NCBI RefSeq assembly: GCF_000234355.1
Contig: NZ_AGQV01000001.1
Coordinates: 124,001-188,000 of the forward strand
DNA from: Gluconobacter morbifer G707
GTDB taxonomy: Bacteria > Pseudomonadota > Alphaproteobacteria > Acetobacterales > Acetobacteraceae
DNA: 64,000 nt
Direction of reading: 5' to 3'
Position 1 is the stretch's first letter; every line of letters begins with the position of its first letter. This document shows, piece by piece, positions 38,781-48,420 of the stretch. A program made the position numbers and the translations under genes. The notes under the pieces are model-generated. The model made no database searches. It was not told the DNA's origin and worked only from the letters and a program-made list of their open reading frames with translations.

Positions 38781-41096
38781 TCAGGCCCTGTGCTGACCCA
38801 GTTCCCGCAGAACATCCGCCGGGCGCATCGGTATGTGACGCAGGCGCACACCCGTAGCATTAAAGACGGCGTTGGCAATCGCAGGAGCGATGACCGTAAC
38901 CCCCGGTTCACCCAGACCCGTCGGCTTCTCGGTGTTCTGCACGAACTCAATGTCCATGTCCGGCACATCGGGGATGCGCAACGGGGTGTAGGTGTTGAGG
39001 TTGCGGTCCTTGATCGTCCCGTTGACGATCTCGGTGCCCTCGAACAGCGCCATGCTCAGGCCCCACAGCGCAGCGCCTTCGGTCTGGGCCAGGGCGCCAC
39101 CCGGATCAACGATCGTGCCGGCATCCAGAACGAGCCAGAGCTTCTGGCAGGTAATGACGCCGGTCTTGCGATCGACATGAACCTGTGCCGCACCGGCCGT
39201 CCAGGTCGGCATGCCGCGTTCCTGACCCGCACCGGTGGCAATGCCGATGGCGGTGTCTTCGGGAAGCTGCGTCTTGCCATAACCAATCTTGTCAGCCAGC
39301 CGCTGGAGAACGGCAGCCTGACGCTTGGCGCCTCCGTTGGAGTTCGGTGCCGAGCCTGCGTTGCGGCCCGTGGCCGTGAACATGGACAGGCGGAATTCCA
39401 GCGGGTCCTGCTTGGTGGCGTGAGCCAGTTCATCCATGAAGGATTCCAGCGCCCAGGGTGTCCAGCCCGCACTGACCGACCGCAGCCAGCCCGGACGGAA
39501 CGTGGCGTTGGCGAGGTCATTGCTGATGGCGCGGACACGCGTCGGCCCCGTTTCATACCAGTGATCGGCTCCGGCGATGGCGAACGGATCGTATTTCCTG
39601 CCGTCCTCACCTTTCGCAAGGAAGGCTGGTGCCATCACCTGCGTCGGCCAGCCGGCTGCCGCCGCATAGTCCATGGAGGTGATCTTCTTGCGCCCTTCGT
39701 CGAGGGAGACCTTGATCGTCTGGATGGAAGGCGAACGGATGGAATCGAACGCCATGTCATCCGAGCGCGTCAGGATCAGCTTGACCGGCGCGCCACCGAT
39801 GGCCTTGGAGGTCAGAACAGCCGGAATGGAATAGTCACCGTTCAGACGGCGTCCGAAGCCACCACCCAGCAGATAGGTGCGCATGACGATCTGCTCTTCA
39901 GGAACCTGAAGGGCCTTGGAAAGCTGCGGCAGAACGAGGGACTGCCACTGGTTGCCAGTATGGATTTCCCACATGCCGTCAATATGACGTGCCACGGCAT
40001 TGACCGGCTCAAGCTGGTAATGCGCAACCGACGCGCAGGTGTAACTGCGCTCGAAGACTTGGGACGGATGCGCCACGAGGGCTTCATCCACACCCTTGTC
40101 ATTGAAGACGCGGGTCCCGTTCTTCGGATCGGCAGCCAGCTTGCGACCGTGTTCGATGATCTCCTGTTCGGAAACATTGATCGTCGGGCCCGGATTCCAG
40201 GTGACTTTCAGTGCATCTGCCGCACGGATGGCAGCCGGATAGGTCTTGGCCAGCGCCACGACCCAACCCGGGACGATCCCGGACGGATCGTCCAGCACGA
40301 CATACCGGATATAACCCGGGATCTTCTTGGCCTCGCTATCATCGACCGTCTGCACCTTCGCCGCATAGCGGGTCGGAGGCATCTTCGGACGACCATAGAC
40401 CATGCCGTCGAGCTTGACGTCGATGCCGTAGATGGCCTTGCCGTTCGTCTTGTCCGGGATATCCAGGGCGGCGACAGGCTTGGCTACCAGACGGCGCTCG
40501 CTGGCCGGCTTGAGCGGCAGCTTGGCCATTTCGTCAGGCGTAAACGTCCGGGTGGGCTTTGCCTTCGTGACGATATCGCCGAAGGAAATGCTCTTCCCGC
40601 CAGCCGAAACTACGCTGTTGGCGACCGTACAGCGGTCCGGCGTGGTGCCGAGGAGCTTCGCGCCTTCCTCGAGCATGACCGTCTTGGCAGCGGCGCCGGC
40701 CTGCCGGAAGGTGTCCCATGTGTCCCAGACGGACCAGGATCCGCCGGTGACGTATTTGCCAGCCCATTTCGGGGCGGTGTCCACCTGGACGATCTTGATG
40801 TGGTTCCAGTCGGCTTCCATTTCGTCCGCGATGATGCGGGCGAGCGCGGTGCCGACATGCTGTCCCATTTCGGCGCGGACGATATTGACGCCGATGGACC
40901 CGTCCGGCGCGATGGCGCACCAGATGTTGGGCTCAAAGGCGGCTTCCGTCGGCATGGCGGAGGGCAGCGTCTGCTCGGCGCGGCTGTTGCGTGCAAAGCC
41001 GAACATCAGCCCGGAGCCGACTGCCGTCATCAGGAAGCTGCGTCGCGACAGGCGTGCAGTGTCCGACTTTCGGGCGATCTGTTCAATTTTAGCCAT
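38781..41096 (-). CDS. Membrane-associated aldehyde dehydrogenase, molybdopterin (large) subunit
   Basis: The 771-residue protein starts with a twin-arginine signal (RLSRRSFLMTAVGSGLMFGFA) and belongs to the xanthine-oxidase-like, isoquinoline-1-oxidoreductase beta family: EMGQHVGTALARIIADEMEADW, GGSWSVWDTW, LLGGGFGRRLNGDY and GLGEPGVTVIAPAIANAVFNATG, whose glutamate (in GEPG) is the catalytic base. In acetic acid bacteria the corresponding three-subunit enzyme oxidises acetaldehyde and other aldehydes on the periplasmic side, passing electrons through [2Fe-2S] and cytochrome c to ubiquinone. Start overlaps the small-subunit stop by eight bases. A related substrate (quinoline or other aldehydes) cannot be excluded. 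Confidence 0.9.
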   Translation of the reverse strand: MAKIEQIARKSDTARLSRRSFLMTAVGSGLMFGFARNSRAEQTLPSAMPTEAAFEPNIWCAIAPDGSIGVNIVRAEMGQHVGTALARIIADEMEADWNHIKIVQVDTAPKWAGKYVTGGSWSVWDTWDTFRQAGAAAKTVMLEEGAKLLGTTPDRCTVANSVVSAGGKSISFGDIVTKAKPTRTFTPDEMAKLPLKPASERRLVAKPVAALDIPDKTNGKAIYGIDVKLDGMVYGRPKMPPTRYAAKVQTVDDSEAKKIPGYIRYVVLDDPSGIVPGWVVALAKTYPAAIRAADALKVTWNPGPTINVSEQEIIEHGRKLAADPKNGTRVFNDKGVDEALVAHPSQVFERSYTCASVAHYQLEPVNAVARHIDGMWEIHTGNQWQSLVLPQLSKALQVPEEQIVMRTYLLGGGFGRRLNGDYSIPAVLTSKAIGGAPVKLILTRSDDMAFDSIRSPSIQTIKVSLDEGRKKITSMDYAAAAGWPTQVMAPAFLAKGEDGRKYDPFAIAGADHWYETGPTRVRAISNDLANATFRPGWLRSVSAGWTPWALESFMDELAHATKQDPLEFRLSMFTATGRNAGSAPNSNGGAKRQAAVLQRLADKIGYGKTQLPEDTAIGIATGAGQERGMPTWTAGAAQVHVDRKTGVITCQKLWLVLDAGTIVDPGGALAQTEGAALWGLSMALFEGTEIVNGTIKDRNLNTYTPLRIPDVPDMDIEFVQNTEKPTGLGEPGVTVIAPAIANAVFNATGVRLRHIPMRPADVLRELGQHRA

Positions 41097-41568
41097 TGCT
41101 GGAGCCTCCCTGCTGCGCGGCGGCCGCAGCGTCCTTGATGGCCTTGCGGATGCGGATATAGGTCATGCAGCGGCAGAGGCTGCCACCCATGACACCGTCG
41201 ATCTGCTCATCGGTGGGGTTCGGATAGTCCTTGAGCAGGCTGGCCGCCTGCATGATCTGTCCGGACTGGCAGTACCCGCACTGCGGGACCTGCTGGTCGC
41301 GCCAGGCAACCTGCACGACGTGATTTCCGGCCGGATCGAGGCCTTCGATCGTCGTGACCGAAGCACCTTCGACAGCGGAAAGCGGCGTGATGCAGGAGCG
41401 CGTGGCCCGGCCGCCGACATGCACGGTGCAGGCACCGCACTCGCCGATGCCGCAGCCGAACTTGGTACCGGTCAGGTTCAGTTCGTCACGGAGCGCCCAG
41501 AGCAGAGGAGTGTCATCCGGTGCTTCGACCGAGACGGGCTGTCCATTGAGTTCAAATTTCGTGGTCAT
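41089..41568 (-). CDS. Aldehyde dehydrogenase [2Fe-2S] small subunit
   Basis: The 159-residue protein has a plant-type [2Fe-2S] cluster (FGCGIGECGACTVHV with a fourth Cys in RSC) and the C-terminal cluster (QCGYCQSGQIMQA and GSLCRCMTY). These are the two clusters of CoxS/XdhA-type small subunits. The ATG at 41568 follows AGGA. It lies between the cytochrome and molybdopterin subunit genes, with short intervals and an eight-base overlap with the latter. It relays electrons from the Mo centre to the cytochrome subunit. Confidence 0.95.
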   Translation of the reverse strand: MTTKFELNGQPVSVEAPDDTPLLWALRDELNLTGTKFGCGIGECGACTVHVGGRATRSCITPLSAVEGASVTTIEGLDPAGNHVVQVAWRDQQVPQCGYCQSGQIMQAASLLKDYPNPTDEQIDGVMGGSLCRCMTYIRIRKAIKDAAAAAQQGGSSNG

Positions 41569-41593
41569 GTCCTGTTTCCCTGTCCTGCCCGGA

Positions 41594-42928
41594 TCAGTGA
41601 GATGCGTTGACGGGCGGTGCGGACAGCGTGGCGCGGGCTTTCGCGGCCTTCTTCTCCAGATCCGTCCAGGGGGGCAGAGTGGTGCGGGTGCGGCGCAGAT
41701 ACGCGGCGATGCGGGCCATGTCGTGGTCCGAGAGACCCGAGTAGAAACTCGGCATGGAGATGTTGTCCTGACCTTCCCCTGCGGTGATGCCATGCAGCAT
41801 GACCTGATAGAGGTTGTTCGGCTCATCCAGCCACAATGCGTTGTTCAGCGCCAGTTCCGGGCGGCCGAGAACGGGTTGCGGCCCGGAGTTGTAATGGCAA
41901 GCGCCACAGGCGCCCTGATACAGGCGGGCATCGGCATCCAGCGTCTGGGGACCGGTCAGGTCGCGGCCTGACATTTCCATGGCCCGACTGATTGCTGCGT
42001 CATCCTGTCCGCTGCGGTGTTCGGATTTGTCCACCTCAGCATAGTAATGCGCGATGGCGCGGACATCGGATTCCGGAATCTTGGACAGGAAGCGATGCGG
42101 AACGGGAGACATCGGGCCGGCGGCAGAGCCATGCAGCGGAGCGACACCGTAACGCAGGTACTGGAACAGTTCGTTTTCCGTCCAGGCAACCGGGGTCGGG
42201 TTGTGTTCATTCAGCGGTGGTGCGATCCAGCCGTCAATGACGGCACCGTCATATTCCTGGCTGAGCTTTTCCGCCCCCATCAGGTTACGTGGGGTGTGGC
42301 AGGCACCGCAGTGTTCATCACCCTGCGCGAGATAGGCGCCGCGGTTCCACTGCGCATCATGCTTCGGGTCATTCTTGTAGCGGCCCGGTGTGAAGAACAG
42401 CAGTTTCCAGACGCCCTGACCGGTCAGACGGATGTTGATCGGGAAGGGAACCGTGTTGTCGCGCGGCTTGAGATGAATGGCCGGACGCGTCATGAGGTAG
42501 GCGTACAGATCCGTGACGTCCTGATCGGTCATCTTCGTGAAATGATCGAACGGGAAGGCAGGATAAAGCTGCGTTCCGTTACGGTCCACGCCTTTCCACA
42601 TGGCGCGACGGAAGGCTTCCAGCGACCAGGTGCCGATACCGGTTTCCGGATCAGGCGTGATGTTGGAGGAGAAAATGTCACCGAACGGGGTGGCCATCTT
42701 GAAATCGCCAGCCAGTTCAGGGCCTGGCGTACCATCCGTACGGGTGTGACATTCTGCGCAGTATCCACCAGACGCGACGATAGCGCCACGGTTGACGGCG
42801 GCCGGTGAGAAAGAAGAAGGATCGGGCCGTGCCACAGGTGCGATGGCTGGGTACCACGCATAGGCAAGGAAACCGAGGCCGCCCACTGCGCCGAGGCCAA
42901 CGACGATGGCGGCTATCCGTTTGAGCAT
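41594..42928 (-). CDS. Aldehyde dehydrogenase triheme cytochrome c subunit
   Basis: The 444-residue protein has an N-terminal membrane anchor or signal (MLKRIAAIVVGLGAVGGLGFLAYAW) and three c-type heme motifs: CAECHT, CGACHTP and CGACHY. This is the AdhB/cytochrome subunit pattern of acetic acid bacteria dehydrogenases, which pass electrons to ubiquinone. Each heme domain is followed by its methionine region (for example MATPFGDIF, MGAEKLSQEYDG, MPSFYSGLSDHDMARIAAYLR). It is the first gene of the minus-strand operon; the start is the ATG at 42928 rather than an upstream frame at 42985. Confidence 0.93.
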   Translation of the reverse strand: MLKRIAAIVVGLGAVGGLGFLAYAWYPAIAPVARPDPSSFSPAAVNRGAIVASGGYCAECHTRTDGTPGPELAGDFKMATPFGDIFSSNITPDPETGIGTWSLEAFRRAMWKGVDRNGTQLYPAFPFDHFTKMTDQDVTDLYAYLMTRPAIHLKPRDNTVPFPINIRLTGQGVWKLLFFTPGRYKNDPKHDAQWNRGAYLAQGDEHCGACHTPRNLMGAEKLSQEYDGAVIDGWIAPPLNEHNPTPVAWTENELFQYLRYGVAPLHGSAAGPMSPVPHRFLSKIPESDVRAIAHYYAEVDKSEHRSGQDDAAISRAMEMSGRDLTGPQTLDADARLYQGACGACHYNSGPQPVLGRPELALNNALWLDEPNNLYQVMLHGITAGEGQDNISMPSFYSGLSDHDMARIAAYLRRTRTTLPPWTDLEKKAAKARATLSAPPVNASH

Positions 42929-43394
42929 TATGAGACTGTCCCGGCATTGTTTGAAGCTGCCGTCCACAGAGGACGGGACGATCACTACAAACTATGGCAG
43001 TCGGCCTCAAAATAAAAGATTGAGTTAACTCAAAAGGGCAATTCCGTGGAGATCGGGGACAGTTTTGGGCTGGTTGGCGACTTTACTGCAACAGGCTGAC
43101 GTAAAAGAGCGCAAATGAGACTCGGCGGGATCACGGAAACGTGGGCAATATTCACGCTTCGAAACGGGGATTATACTGGTCCGGTATCAAAATTTCCCTT
43201 CCCGGTTTCTTGCGAGAGGCTCGCAGGTGCCTCTTGAATATTTTGGCACTCGATGTCAGAATCTTTTTTAGTTTAGAGAAGGTCGTGAAGAAAAGCCGAT
43301 GTTTCCGCCTGCCTGCTAGGGCGGTATGTCTGTTTCTGACGGCAGGACACAATGCGCCCACAGGAAGGAAACGGCCATTCCCTCACGTGATATC
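42929..43394. other. Divergent intergenic region, no gene recognised
   Basis: This stretch separates the minus-strand aldehyde dehydrogenase operon from the plus-strand ABC importer and should hold both promoters. I see a small perfect hairpin (TGCGAG-AGG-CTCGCA at 43211-43225) and AT-rich patches near 43255-43285, but no cobalamin riboswitch core and no recognisable Fur box. Confidence 0.4.
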
Positions 43395-44384
43395 ATGATC
43401 CGTCTCCTTGCCTGCTGCGGGGTGATGCTTGTGGTCGGTCTTGCGCTTTGTGTGGGGCGTTATCCTCTCTCGCCCCTACGTGTCCTGACGGCTCTCGTGG
43501 ATATGGCGCATCCCGGCCCGGCCCGGGATGGTGTGGCGCAGGCGGTGGTGTTTCAAGCCCGTCTGCCCCGGATCCTCGCGGGTCTTCTGGTGGGAGGGGC
43601 GCTTTCGTGTGGTGGGGCGACCTATCAGGCTGTCCTGCGTAATCCGCTGGTGTCGCCCGGATTGCTGGGTGTTCTCAGTGGTGCAGCGTTCGGTGCGGCG
43701 TTGAGCATCGTGATGGGGGCTCCCCCGCTGCTGGTGCAGCTCGGAGCCTTTGCCGGGGGGCTGATGGCTGTCGGATGCGGTATGGCCGTGGCACGGATGC
43801 TGCCGCAGGGTGGGTTGCTGGTTCTGGTTCTGGGAGGACTGATTGGCAATGCGATCTTCACAGCTCTGCTTTCCCTCGTGAAATATCTTGCCGATCCGAT
43901 GGATCAGCTCCCTGCCATCGTGAACTGGCTTCTGGGCAGTCTGGCTCAGAGCAACTGGCAGGAGCTGGGCTGGCTGTCTGGTCCTCTTGTGGTGCTGACG
44001 CTTGTCCTGATCCTGTGTGCGCCTTTGCTGGATGTGCTGTCGCTTGATGACGACGAGGCGCGGAGCCTGGGTGTGCCGGTGCATGTGCTGAGGCCGGGCA
44101 TGATCGTGCTGGCGACGCTGGTTAGCGCCATGACGATTTCCATGGCCGGGATTATCGGCTGGGTGGGACTTCTGGTCCCGCATGTGGCGCGACGGCTGGT
44201 CGGCGCGGAGCATCGGGTCATGATGCCTATTTGCGCGCTGACCGGTGCTGCTGGTCTGGTCCTGGCCGATACCTGCGCCCGGAGCCTGACACCGGGAGAA
44301 GTGCCGCTCGGGATCGTGACGGAACTGTTCGGGGCGCTGGCCTTCATCCTCGTCCTGCGGCGGCTGCGGGGAGACATGACGTGA
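43395..44384 (+). CDS. FecCD-family ABC importer permease
   Basis: The 329-residue protein is a BtuC/FecD-type permease with about nine helices: RLPRILAGLLVGGALSCGGATYQAVLRNPLVSPGLLGVLSGAAFGA is the family signature, and GIIGWVGLLVPHVARRLVGAEHR is the coupling/ATPase contact region. These importers take up ferric siderophore, heme or cobalamin. Only one permease gene is present, so it likely acts as a homodimer. The start is taken at MIRLLACC (43395); an in-frame ATG at 43326 would add 23 atypical residues. It is coupled to the ATPase by overlap. Confidence 0.93.
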   Translation: MIRLLACCGVMLVVGLALCVGRYPLSPLRVLTALVDMAHPGPARDGVAQAVVFQARLPRILAGLLVGGALSCGGATYQAVLRNPLVSPGLLGVLSGAAFGAALSIVMGAPPLLVQLGAFAGGLMAVGCGMAVARMLPQGGLLVLVLGGLIGNAIFTALLSLVKYLADPMDQLPAIVNWLLGSLAQSNWQELGWLSGPLVVLTLVLILCAPLLDVLSLDDDEARSLGVPVHVLRPGMIVLATLVSAMTISMAGIIGWVGLLVPHVARRLVGAEHRVMMPICALTGAAGLVLADTCARSLTPGEVPLGIVTELFGALAFILVLRRLRGDMT

Positions 44385-45166
44385 CGGCGCCTTTTCTGGG
44401 CTGCCAGTCTCTGGGGCTGGTCCGGCCTGGGCGGCCTGCCGTCCTGTCCGGCATCGGTCTGACGCTGGACTGCGGTGAACTGGTGGGGCTTCTCGGACTG
44501 AACGGAGCCGGGAAAAGCACGCTGATGCGTCTGCTGGCGGGGCTGATGCGTCCAACAACCGGCGAAGTGTGGCTTGAAGGGAAGGACATGCGCCGGATTT
44601 CCCGGACGGCCGTGGCCCGGCGGCTGGCTTATGTTCCTCAGAGCCACGCAGCGATGTTTCCGTTCAGTGTTCGCCGGATGGTCGAACTCGGGCGGCTGCC
44701 TTACTCCGGGTTGTACAGCCGTCTGGCGGAGGCGGATCACATGGCCGTTGATCGGGCACTGGACCGGCTTGGCCTGCACGATCTCGCGGACCGGTCCGTC
44801 ATGGAGCTTTCGGGAGGGGAGCGGCAGCGCGTTGTCCTTGCGCGTGCGCTGGCACAGGAGACACGGGCATTGCTGCTTGATGAGCCGATGACGGGCCTCG
44901 ATTACGGACATCAGCTGCGTCTCATGGAACTTCTTGGCGAACTGGCGGTAGAAGGACGGCTGATCCTGCTGACATCCCACCGGCCTGAAGAACTCTATGC
45001 GCAGGCCAGCAGGATCCTGATTCTGGATGATGGCCGTATCTCTGCTGATGGCGCACCGGCAGATGTTGTCACGGCGGCAGGGATGTCGGCATTATATGAT
45101 GTATCCCTGTCCCAGGTTGATTGTGGCAGGCACCGATTTTTTCGTCACGGGGAAGACAGGACATGA
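44381..45166 (+). CDS. FepC/BtuD-type ABC importer ATPase
   Basis: The 261-residue ATPase uses a GTG start overlapping the permease stop. Motifs: Walker A GLNGAGKST, Q-loop YVPQSHAAMF, signature LSGGERQRVVLARAL, Walker B LLLDEPMTGLDYGHQ and the switch histidine in LLTSHRPEE. It powers the FecCD permease. The stop overlaps the binding-protein start (ATGA), so permease, ATPase and binding protein form one tightly packed operon. Confidence 0.95.
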   Translation: MTAPFLGCQSLGLVRPGRPAVLSGIGLTLDCGELVGLLGLNGAGKSTLMRLLAGLMRPTTGEVWLEGKDMRRISRTAVARRLAYVPQSHAAMFPFSVRRMVELGRLPYSGLYSRLAEADHMAVDRALDRLGLHDLADRSVMELSGGERQRVVLARALAQETRALLLDEPMTGLDYGHQLRLMELLGELAVEGRLILLTSHRPEELYAQASRILILDDGRISADGAPADVVTAAGMSALYDVSLSQVDCGRHRFFRHGEDRT

Positions 45167-46131
45167 AACTGCTGCGACTTCTTGGGAGTATTGTCGCTCT
45201 CTCGCTTGCTGCTTCGTCAACTGTGCCTCAGGCCCGTGCGGATGCCGCACCGACGCGCATCGTGGAAGGGTGGTACGCCCATAACGCCATGCTCATCATG
45301 CTGGGCGCGCAGGATCATATCGTTGCGACTGTCGCCAAGCCGTCCATATTGCCTTGGATGTTCCGCCTCGTACCACAGCTTTCCAGGGCGCAGTCCCTGA
45401 ATGCGAACGGTCTGAACTCGGAAGAACTCCTGAAGCTGGACCCGGACGTGGTGTTCGTCCCTGCCGGCAGTCATGACACGCAGTCTCTGACGCAGGCCGG
45501 GCTGCATGTGGTGGAGGAAGGGTTCACCCGCTTCGACAGCATGCTGGACTGCGTGGACAGCACAGCCACACAGCTTCAAACGCCTCTGGCGGCGAAGCGG
45601 GCGCAGGCCTATCGTCTGGCCTTCCTCCAGTTCATCGCGCAGGCGCAGACCAGCCCGCAGGGCCCCCGGGTCCTGCATGTGCTGTCTCTGAAGCCGCTTC
45701 AGGTCGATGGGGACCAGACCATCATTGATCAGTGGATCCGTTCAGCAGGAGGACGGAATGCCGCGGATGGTGTGCACGGGAACAAACAGACCGTCACGGC
45801 GGAACAGATCCTTTCCTGGAACCCGGACATCATCATTCTCGCCGCGAATGGCGGTGATCCGGAAGCCCTGAAGCAGGACAAGGTTCTGGCCCAGGTTGCA
45901 GCGGTCAAGAACGGGCGGGTCTATCGCAATCCGACGGGCCTGTTTCCCTGGGACCGCTATGGACCGGAACTGCTGTTGGAAGTCAGCTGGGCGCGGCAGA
46001 TCCTTCAGCAGGGCAGTGTGGATGAAGCCGCCATGACGGTGCAGATCCGGAAATTCTACCATGATTTTTACGATATTTCCCTTTCAGCCAGTGATGCGCT
46101 GCTGATGCTGCATGGTCAGCCGCCGCAGTAA
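45163..46131 (+). CDS. Periplasmic metal-chelate binding protein of the FecB/BtuF type
   Basis: The 322-residue protein starts with a signal peptide (MKLLRLLGSIVALSLAASSTVPQARA) and is a class III binding protein: RIVEGWYAHNAMLIMLGAQDHIVATV, LNSEELLKLDPDVVFVPAGS, then the helical linker and WNPDIIILAANGGDPEALKQDKVLAQVAAVKNGRVY, FPWDRYGPE. It should deliver iron chelate, heme or cobalamin to the importer. The ligand cannot be read from the sequence; no TonB receptor is adjacent. Confidence 0.92.
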   Translation: MKLLRLLGSIVALSLAASSTVPQARADAAPTRIVEGWYAHNAMLIMLGAQDHIVATVAKPSILPWMFRLVPQLSRAQSLNANGLNSEELLKLDPDVVFVPAGSHDTQSLTQAGLHVVEEGFTRFDSMLDCVDSTATQLQTPLAAKRAQAYRLAFLQFIAQAQTSPQGPRVLHVLSLKPLQVDGDQTIIDQWIRSAGGRNAADGVHGNKQTVTAEQILSWNPDIIILAANGGDPEALKQDKVLAQVAAVKNGRVYRNPTGLFPWDRYGPELLLEVSWARQILQQGSVDEAAMTVQIRKFYHDFYDISLSASDALLMLHGQPPQ

Positions 46132-46163
46132 CGACGGGAAACGACACAGGATATCCCATTCCC

Positions 46164-46186
46164 GCTCTTGTCGAACGGACAAGAGC
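46164..46186. terminator. Perfect 9-bp hairpin after the ABC importer operon
   Basis: GCTCTTGTC (46164-46172) pairs with GACAAGAGC (46178-46186) around GAACG. It sits between the binding-protein stop and the hexosaminidase start. No T-run follows, so it may be an attenuating or processing hairpin rather than a strong terminator. Confidence 0.4.
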
Positions 46187-46226
46187 CGGTAGAGATCATG
46201 CATCAGGACAGATCAGGGATTTCCGG

Positions 46227-48374
46227 ATGATGCACGCCCCCCGTTTTCGTAGTCTTCGGTGCTGGTGTCGCACCGGCGTGACGTTCGTGCTGCTGGCCGG
46301 CATGGGCTGGGGCGCTCTGGCGCAGGGTGCGCCAGCTCTTATGCCTGTTCCGCGGGAAGTCTCGGTTTCCAATGGCGTGGCCACCATCGGCGGTGGAGTG
46401 CGGATCGTGTGGGAGGGGCGGCCCTCGTCGCTGCTGGAACGCGCGGCATCCCGGTTTTCAGCCCGGCTGGGGGCTGTTGCGGGTACGGCCGGTTCGGCGG
46501 CGCCCTATGTGCTGCGGGTTCGGGTGGGAGGAGACCGGGCATATCTGACTGTGCGGGAACAGGAACATTATGCCCTGACCACCGGTGCGACGGAAGGCAG
46601 GCTGGAAGCGGACGGCCCGGCTGGCGTGATTCATGGTTTCGCCACCTTTCTTCAGCTTGTGCGCCGGACGCCGGACGGAGCGGTGATCGAGCGGGTCCAT
46701 ATTGACGATGCGCCGCGTTTCGCATGGCGCGGACTTCTGATGGATGTTTCGCGTCATTTTGCATCTGTTGAAACGGTCGAGCGGCAACTGGATGCCATGG
46801 AACTGCTCAAGTTCAACGTCCTGCACTGGCATTTGAGCGATGGAACCGGCTTCCGGGTGGAGAGCCGCCTGTTCCCCAGACTTCAGGATGTGGGATCTTA
46901 CGGACAGTATTATACGCAGGATCAGGTGCGGCAGATCGTAGCTTACGCGGCGGATCGCGGCATCAGAGTTGTTCCGGAATTTGATGTGCCGGGTCATGCG
47001 TTGGCCATGCTTCAGGCCTATCCGGAACTGGCGGCCCAGCCTTTGCCTGATCCGAAGGAGACGGGCGAAAATCTCAACAATCCGGCGCTTGATCCGTCCA
47101 ATCCCCGGACCCTGAAATTCGTTCGTGCCCTGCTGGGGGAAATGGAGAGCCTGTTTCCGGACCGCTATATCCATACGGGAGGGGATGAGGTCGCGCCTTC
47201 GCAGTGGACAGGTAATCCCCGAATTACTGCTTACATGCAGGCGCATGGTTATGCTGATACGGCCGCGCTTCAGTCGGCGTTCACGGCAGAGGTGGAGAAA
47301 ATTCTTTCTGCTCAGGGCCGGATTATGATTGGCTGGGACGAGGTGACGGAAGCGCCTGTCCCGAAGAGCGTGGTCGTCGAAGGGTGGCGGGGATCGAAAT
47401 GGACCGCATCAGCGACGCAGGCCGGCCATCCGGTGATTGTTTCCTCCGGCTATTATCTAGATCTGCTGCGCCCTTCCGCACAGCATTATGCCATGGACCC
47501 TCTGGATACGAAGGCGGAAGGCCTGACGCCGGATCAGGTTCAGGAAGCTCATCCGAAGATCACTCCACTGCTTCAGGCTTTCATGCAGGATCCGGACGCT
47601 GCGCCGCTGAACGCGGAACAACGTGCACATGTGCTTGGCGCAGAGGTGACACTCTGGACGGAGATGGTTTCGGAGGAGATGCTCGATGCGCGTCTGTGGC
47701 CGCGCGCCGCTGCACTGGCGGAACGGTTCTGGTCCCCTGAAAGCATCCGGGACACGCGAGATATGGAGCAGCGGCTGCCGGTCATCATGGATGAGCTGGA
47801 GGCCACCGGCCTTCAGGCTTGTCAGCATCAGGTGGCGTTACGTGAAGCGCTCGCCCCTGGACGTGCAGAGCCGCTGAAGGTTCTGACGGATGTAACTGTC
47901 CCGGTCCGCAATTATGCCCTGAATCATATCGCAGCTGGCCGGGAAGGTGCTTTCCTTTCCGCGCCCGTGGCCATCGCCGATCCTGACGCTTTTGCGGCCG
48001 CGCGCTTCAATGATATGGCGCAGCGTTATGTTGGCGGAGAAACGGCGCTTGCCGCGCCGTTGCGGGCCATGCTGGAGCAGTGGGTCGCGAATGACGCGGC
48101 GTTCGTGGCCAGCGCCAGAGGCATTCCCGCGATGGAAGAAATCATTCCCGTTTCCCATACGCTCGCGCGGCTGTCCTGGGCAGGGCTGGCCGCCCTGACA
48201 GGGCACGGACAGCCGGGCTGGCGTGTGGATGCCACGCGTTTGATCGCCGTACAGGATGAAGCGTTTCACAATTCGTCAGACTTCCTCCTGAGCCGTCACC
48301 GTCCCCAGCCGCCAGGTGGTCTGCTGGTGGCGATTCTTCCCGGTGTGAAGACGCTGGTGGAGGCTTCCCGCTGA
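46227..48374 (+). CDS. Exported beta-N-acetylhexosaminidase (GH20)
   Basis: The 715-residue precursor has an N-terminal signal (hydrophobic TFVLLAGMGWGALAQG), a GH20b domain (residues about 30-155), and a (beta/alpha)8 catalytic domain beginning FAWRGLLMDVSRHFASVETVERQLDAM. The HTGGDEV motif provides the catalytic pair D320-E321. FNVLHWHLSDGTGFRVE and VVPEFDVPGHALAML are further family blocks. It removes terminal GlcNAc/GalNAc, likely in the periplasm for chitooligosaccharide or peptidoglycan turnover. Codons ATGATG at the start leave two equivalent initiators. Confidence 0.95.
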   Translation: MMHAPRFRSLRCWCRTGVTFVLLAGMGWGALAQGAPALMPVPREVSVSNGVATIGGGVRIVWEGRPSSLLERAASRFSARLGAVAGTAGSAAPYVLRVRVGGDRAYLTVREQEHYALTTGATEGRLEADGPAGVIHGFATFLQLVRRTPDGAVIERVHIDDAPRFAWRGLLMDVSRHFASVETVERQLDAMELLKFNVLHWHLSDGTGFRVESRLFPRLQDVGSYGQYYTQDQVRQIVAYAADRGIRVVPEFDVPGHALAMLQAYPELAAQPLPDPKETGENLNNPALDPSNPRTLKFVRALLGEMESLFPDRYIHTGGDEVAPSQWTGNPRITAYMQAHGYADTAALQSAFTAEVEKILSAQGRIMIGWDEVTEAPVPKSVVVEGWRGSKWTASATQAGHPVIVSSGYYLDLLRPSAQHYAMDPLDTKAEGLTPDQVQEAHPKITPLLQAFMQDPDAAPLNAEQRAHVLGAEVTLWTEMVSEEMLDARLWPRAAALAERFWSPESIRDTRDMEQRLPVIMDELEATGLQACQHQVALREALAPGRAEPLKVLTDVTVPVRNYALNHIAAGREGAFLSAPVAIADPDAFAAARFNDMAQRYVGGETALAAPLRAMLEQWVANDAAFVASARGIPAMEEIIPVSHTLARLSWAGLAALTGHGQPGWRVDATRLIAVQDEAFHNSSDFLLSRHRPQPPGGLLVAILPGVKTLVEASR

Positions 48375-48420
48375 AAAGAAGGGACTGGATTTCCGGCGCG
48401 GGGAAGGCGAGAACGGGGCC

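Noticed and set aside
38790-41138. 782-codon frame on the plus strand opposite the molybdopterin dehydrogenase gene
   Set aside because: The minus strand carries clear xanthine-oxidase-family motifs; the plus frame is a high-GC antisense opening.
42929-43394. Cobalamin riboswitch or Fur box upstream of the FecCD importer
   Set aside because: No conserved riboswitch core or Fur-like palindrome is visible.
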